Of a stretch of 64,000 nucleotides of DNA, positions 60,630-64,000 are shown piece after piece. Position numbers and translations under genes: made by a program. How positions within the stretch are numbered: the first letter of the stretch is position 1; every line of letters starts with the position of its first letter. This stretch comes from Protea cynaroides (Eukaryota > Streptophyta > Magnoliopsida > Proteales > Proteaceae): NCBI GenBank assembly GCA_028583415.1, contig CM053267.1, positions 41,900,834-41,964,833 on the forward strand, in the 5' to 3' direction. Below the pieces are notes generated by a model, which saw only the letters and a list, made by a program, of their open reading frames with translations, was not told where the DNA came from and did no database searches.

Positions 60630-61930
60630 AAGCAGTGTAGACTATAAGACTATAGACATATAAAAAGGGATTTTGAAGGTGAGAGAAGAAGAACAAAGAT
60701 CCCTGGTCCAGAGGCAAAAAGCAAAGAGAGAACTTTAGATAAAAAAAAGGGGGCCACCATAATAATGCTTGACTACCAGCAACAACAACCAATAGTTAAA
60801 GATTAGGTACAAAGGGAACCTTGAATTTTGGGATGATTCTTACATAGAATAATCAACCAACTAACCATCATTTGGCTTTTAACATTATATTTCTGATCTT
60901 TATTTTCTTTCGAAAGCTTCCCGACATAATTTTTTATTAAATTAATATTCATCTTTACCAATTTGGAGCCAAATCAGATCGACCAGGATTCCGTTTTTTC
61001 AGGTATAGTTAGTCAACTCAAAGAAAAGGCGAAGTGGGTTAATCGCATAATATTATTATGTAATTACTGTTGTAATCTAATTAAAAACATAGATAACAAT
61101 ATATTAATTTAACCAAAGTAAACTTCCTCGTGTCTTTATTAACCAGTCTTTTCCAAAGGTGGAAAACCATCAACCCTTGCTAAGAAAAAGCCATGTATGT
61201 AGATTATGGAGATAATCACAAACTACAAAGATAAAGTAAACATTCTTTTCAATCCATGGACCATGGACCATGATTATTTGTACATATTAAAATCAAAGGT
61301 AGGCGGAGAATGAGGAAGTTGACTGATAACTGAAATTCTGTGATATTAGGCACTTGCCTCATACACCTTATGGCGTATGTTTTAATAACATTACCATTTG
61401 TCCTAAGAACTCAGCCATTCTACACATACGTGTACTCTCTATTAAACCATCATGGTCCATAGACGTGGGATTCCCCAGTACCCACTTTAGTTCAGTAGTT
61501 TGATGGTCCAGTGAAGGGTACACGTATGTGTAAAAGAGGTGAACTCATAGGACAAATGGCAGTATTAGAACATACGAGGCAGTGGTAAATCGCGTGACAA
61601 AATCGGTATTAATCTTGGCCCACTCTCTGTCCCCACTCTAGCTTGGGCCATTCTCAGTCCCCACTCTAGTTTGTCTGTTCTTCATTCCATCTTAATTAGT
61701 GGAAGACAGAAATCTTTGTGAATGTTGTTGGATGGATCCATGTACAATTGTAAATATACGTATATAGTAGGGCTAGCAGACGAAATATAAAATGGGTCCC
61801 ACTTGGACAATGTCTTTTGGTTCCCTCTCAGGGACGACACAGGCCCACAGACGATTCCATCTCTACCCAAAATAATTTCCCTTTCATATATGCCATTGCC
61901 ATGTATGTATTTTTCTTTTTCTTTTTTTTG
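60630..61930 (+). repeat. Tandem unit 3 of the IAMT1-like array, 5' part only
   Basis: Colinear with about 30115-32250 of unit 1 minus foldback M3 and minus the solo LTR. It holds the empty site GTACAAAGG (60807-60815) and the hairpin (61405-61545), and ends after GTAGGGCTAGCAGACGAAATAT (about 61768) and GGGTCCCACTTGG (61795). It breaks off at the poly(A) end of the LINE at 61945. No methyltransferase exon of this unit is in the window. Confidence 0.85.
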
Positions 61931-62271
61931 GCCTTACTTATCAGTTGTCAAAAATGTTTTTTTGATAAATAAATAATTTATTCAATGATACAAAGATCGT
62001 TTAAGCAAAGAGTGGATAATGGTCATTCAAACAACCCTGAAAATTTTATAGCCTCTTGGGCAAGAAAATGCATAATATTATTGGCTTCCTTTGAAATAAA
62101 ACAAAAGAAACAATCTGATTTAGTCATATCAATAATGTCAGATAAAATTGGATAAATAAGGAATTTTGTGAGCCGCTTCGAATTTGTAATGGAATTAATG
62201 AGATTTTGATTCAAATGAAATTCAATCAAAGCTTTATCTGCTCTTGAAGCCACTTGATTTGGCATATGGAG

Positions 62272-62483
62272 GGATTCACATCGTATCCTCCCAGAACCAC
62301 TAGGAGGATGCGGCAGTTACTCGGATGGCCGCCACGTGACTCTTGGGTGAATCTGAGATCCACGTCTGAGTCGACACCCCCTGCCGGCTCGGCTTGTAGG
62401 TTGGGTGTCGGCTCGGACGTGGGTCTCGGATTCACCGAGAGCCATGTGGTGGCCATCCGAGGCAAGTTTCCGCTGTCTTCCCA
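62272..62483 (+). mobile_element. GC-rich foldback element, copy M5 (3' end missing)
   Basis: Starts GGATTCACATCGTATCCTCCC with an end hairpin ATCCTCC/GGAGGAT. The core is an inverted repeat of GGATGGCCGCCACGTGAC / CACGTGGTGGCCATCC type. It stops at CTTCCCA, where the TRIM copy B begins, before its right terminal hairpin is complete. Confidence 0.75.
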
Positions 62484-62920
62484 TACTTGGAATAGTCCCA
62501 CATTGCTAATGAGATTTGAATCATGTGGTCTTATATATGGAGAGTCCCTCCACTTACTAATTAATTCGAACTTTTGAGTTGAAAACTTGACATGGTATCA
62601 GAGCTCTAGGTTCCTTTTCATAATAACCCTAAAAAAAAAGAGGCCAAGTCACCGAAAGAGGACGCAAGATGCACAAAAGATGGACTATGGTCACCCAAAG
62701 AAGGACTATATGTCACCCAAAGAGGGATTAGTCACCCAAAAGAGGGACCAATCACCTGAAAAATGCCATGTAATGCCACATAAACTACCACATATACACC
62801 ACCTAACGGTGGGGTTACATGTGAGGGGGAGTATTAGGAATAGTCCCACATTGCTAATGAGATTGGAATCTTGTGGTCATATATATGGAGAGTCCCTCCA
62901 CTTACTAGTTTGAACTTTTG
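62484..62920 (+). mobile_element. TRIM, copy B (right LTR truncated)
   Basis: Left LTR 62484-62592 and right LTR 62832-62920 share GGAATAGTCCCACATTGC and GGAGAGTCCCTCCACTTAC. The primer-binding site TGGTATCAGAGCTC is at 62593-62606 and the polypurine tract GTGAGGGGGAG at 62821-62831. The core contains tandem TCACCCAAAGAGGGA units. It is the same family as 27054-27539 on the opposite strand. The right LTR lacks its last 20 or so bases, cut off where foldback M6 starts. Confidence 0.85.
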
Positions 62921-63136
62921 GGATCCGCATCCTCTCCTCCCAGTGGTTCTGGGAGGACAGTGGCAACCTGCCCTGGATGGCCGCCACGTGGCTCTCGGTG
63001 AATCCGAGACCCACGTCCGAGCCGACACCCAGCCGACAAGCCAAGCTGACAGGGGTCGGCTTAGACGTGGGTCTCAGATTCACCCGAGAGCCACGTGGCG
63101 GCCATCCGAGATAGATTTCCACGTTCTCCCAGAACG
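62921..63136 (+). mobile_element. GC-rich foldback element, copy M6 (3' end missing)
   Basis: Starts GGATCCGCATCCTCTCCTCC with the end hairpin TCCTCCCAG/CTGGGAGGA (perfect 9-bp stem). The core is an inverted repeat with GGCCGCCACGTGGCTCTCGG on both arms. It breaks off after CTCCCAGAAC, inside the expected right hairpin. Confidence 0.75.
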
Positions 63137-63335
63137 GCCTGGTTTGCCTCGTCCTTATCCTTTATTGTTTCAAAAGATCTAGATTTCTCTCTCCTAACTT
63201 GGCTCCAATAGTGGAACCTTCTCTTCAAGGATTTTAAGGATAAGGCTAGGATGCTTTAGCCACGCTTCTATCCTTACCTTGGAAGATTTGGAATGCAAGA
63301 AATTAAAGGATTCTATCTTCAATCAGAATCTCCAT
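63137..63335 (+). pseudogene. Plus-strand LINE-like scrap between two foldback elements
   Basis: Around 63277-63305 the plus strand reads LPWKIWNARN, then a stop. This is the W-x-I-W-x-x-R-N motif found between zf-RVT and RNase H in plant LINEs. Orientation is opposite to the surrounding LINE, so it is a separate capture or insertion. The assignment rests on this one motif. Confidence 0.45.
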
Positions 63336-63577
63336 GGATCCTTTTCCTCTCCATGGATACTTCAGGGAGGAGAGAGACGCCTCCGTAGGATGGCCGACAT
63401 GTGGTTCTCGGGAAAATCAGAGCCCCACGTTCGAGTTGACACCCCTTGTCGGCTCGGCTTGTCAGCAGGGTGCCGGCTTGAACGTGGGGTTCGAATTTTT
63501 CCAAGAGCCACGTGTTAACCATCCGACGGAGGCGTCTCCCTCCTCCATGAACTACAGGGAGGAGACGATTTAAATCC
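63336..63577 (+). mobile_element. GC-rich foldback element, copy M7
   Basis: Starts GGATCCTTTTCCTCTCC and ends AGGAGACGATTTAAATCC. Right end hairpin GTCTCC/GGAGAC with flanking complementarity; left stem CTCTCC/GGAGAG. The core has GCCGACATGTGGTTCTCGG and its inverse. The right flank AGCAAATGG (63578-63586) resembles GGCATATGG (62261-62269) left of M5, rather than its own left flank, so M5 and M7 may be the two ends of one disrupted insertion. Confidence 0.7.
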
Positions 63578-64000
63578 AGCAAATGGGCATTGAAACAAAA
63601 TGTGACCTAAAGTTTAAAAATGATTGCTGCATCTTTTGCAAGACAGATCGATAGGAATATTCCTAAAATAGAGATCCTCATTAACAGCAACTCTATTACG
63701 ACATGCTGTCCATGTGAAATTTTTTATTTTTGGAAGTGTTTTGCATGCCCAAACACGCCTCTAACTATATATATGGGAATAAGTTTCCAACAACTGATAT
63801 GAGAGGAGCGTGGACAAGATCTATTAGCTGGATTTCACTAAAATTTCCCGTTCTTTGCTCCTTCCCCTATAAGTTGATCCTCTCTAAGAAATAAATTAGG
63901 ATGGATTTTTAAAATGGCCTTTTTTTTTTCTGTTTTAGTAAAATAATATTGGAGAATATCATGTTTCCAAATACGGGAAATATGATCAATCAGCAGATTT

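Larger units (their letters stand above)
61945..64000 (-). pseudogene. LINE fragments (RNase H and zf-RVT), interrupted
   Basis: Minus strand. 62265-62023 encodes the end of an RNase H-like domain (NQVASRADKALIEFHLNQ, CFISKEANNIMHFLAQEA). Between 63740 and 63620 lies the zinc-binding region downstream of RT (WTACRNRVAVNEDLYFRNIP, CKRCSNHF). The element's 3' A-tail corresponds to the T-rich stretch around 61955-61965. The two parts are separated by 1.3 kb of foldback elements and a TRIM (62272-63577). The RT proper must lie beyond position 64000 if present. Confidence 0.75.

Noticed and set aside
62640..62760. CRISPR-like short direct repeats
   Set aside because: Degenerate adjacent units with no uniform spacers, inside the core of a plant TRIM; no CRISPR context.

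Overview
This is plant nuclear DNA, almost certainly from an angiosperm with a large, repeat-rich genome. The host genes have plant-specific families and introns. The rest is dominated by plant transposon families (hAT, CACTA, Stowaway, foldback/Mutator-like, Copia, TRIM, LINE). I cannot name the species from sequence alone. No host gene in the window is demonstrably intact.

Layout. Positions 1-3112: 3' part of a decayed intron-containing hAT (DUF659) transposon. 3113-12300: mostly non-coding DNA with a 1.76-kb non-autonomous hAT and a possible Gypsy LTR scrap; it holds exons 2 and 1 (minus strand) of an IBR5-type dual-specificity phosphatase whose catalytic exons are not seen. 12300-17270: a 943-bp hAT element with a perfect 8-bp target duplication, two short foldback elements and a Copia LTR/gag scrap. 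17394-28798: a dead LIP5/VTA1 (ESCRT-associated) gene on the plus strand. Its exon 2 is split by a 4.8-kb Copia element, and it has further stops, frameshifts and lost splice sites; a Stowaway MITE and a TRIM lie in its introns. 29242-29888: LINE 3' end.

30010-61930 is a tandem array of an IAMT1-like (indole-3-acetate carboxyl methyltransferase, SABATH family) locus. Unit 1 carries pseudogene copy A (34122-36189). Unit 2 carries copy B (39961-49215), swollen by a solo LTR, a 5.1-kb CACTA element that has captured alpha-galactosidase (GH27) exons, and two full-length Copia elements after its stop codon (49221-55500 plus strand, 55601-60298 minus strand). Unit 3 keeps only upstream flank (about 60630-61930). 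61945-64000 is a minus-strand LINE broken by a nest of foldback elements and a TRIM.

The most distinctive signal is a GC-rich foldback family, seven copies or parts here. It makes 9-bp target duplications, proven by a filled site (30291-30578) and its empty paralogue (60807-60815) in the same window. Its ends carry small hairpins whose stem sequence differs from copy to copy while staying self-complementary. The window is best read as a record of how tandem auxin-methyltransferase copies and a LIP5 copy were destroyed by successive insertions; no operon-like or newly organised gene system is visible.
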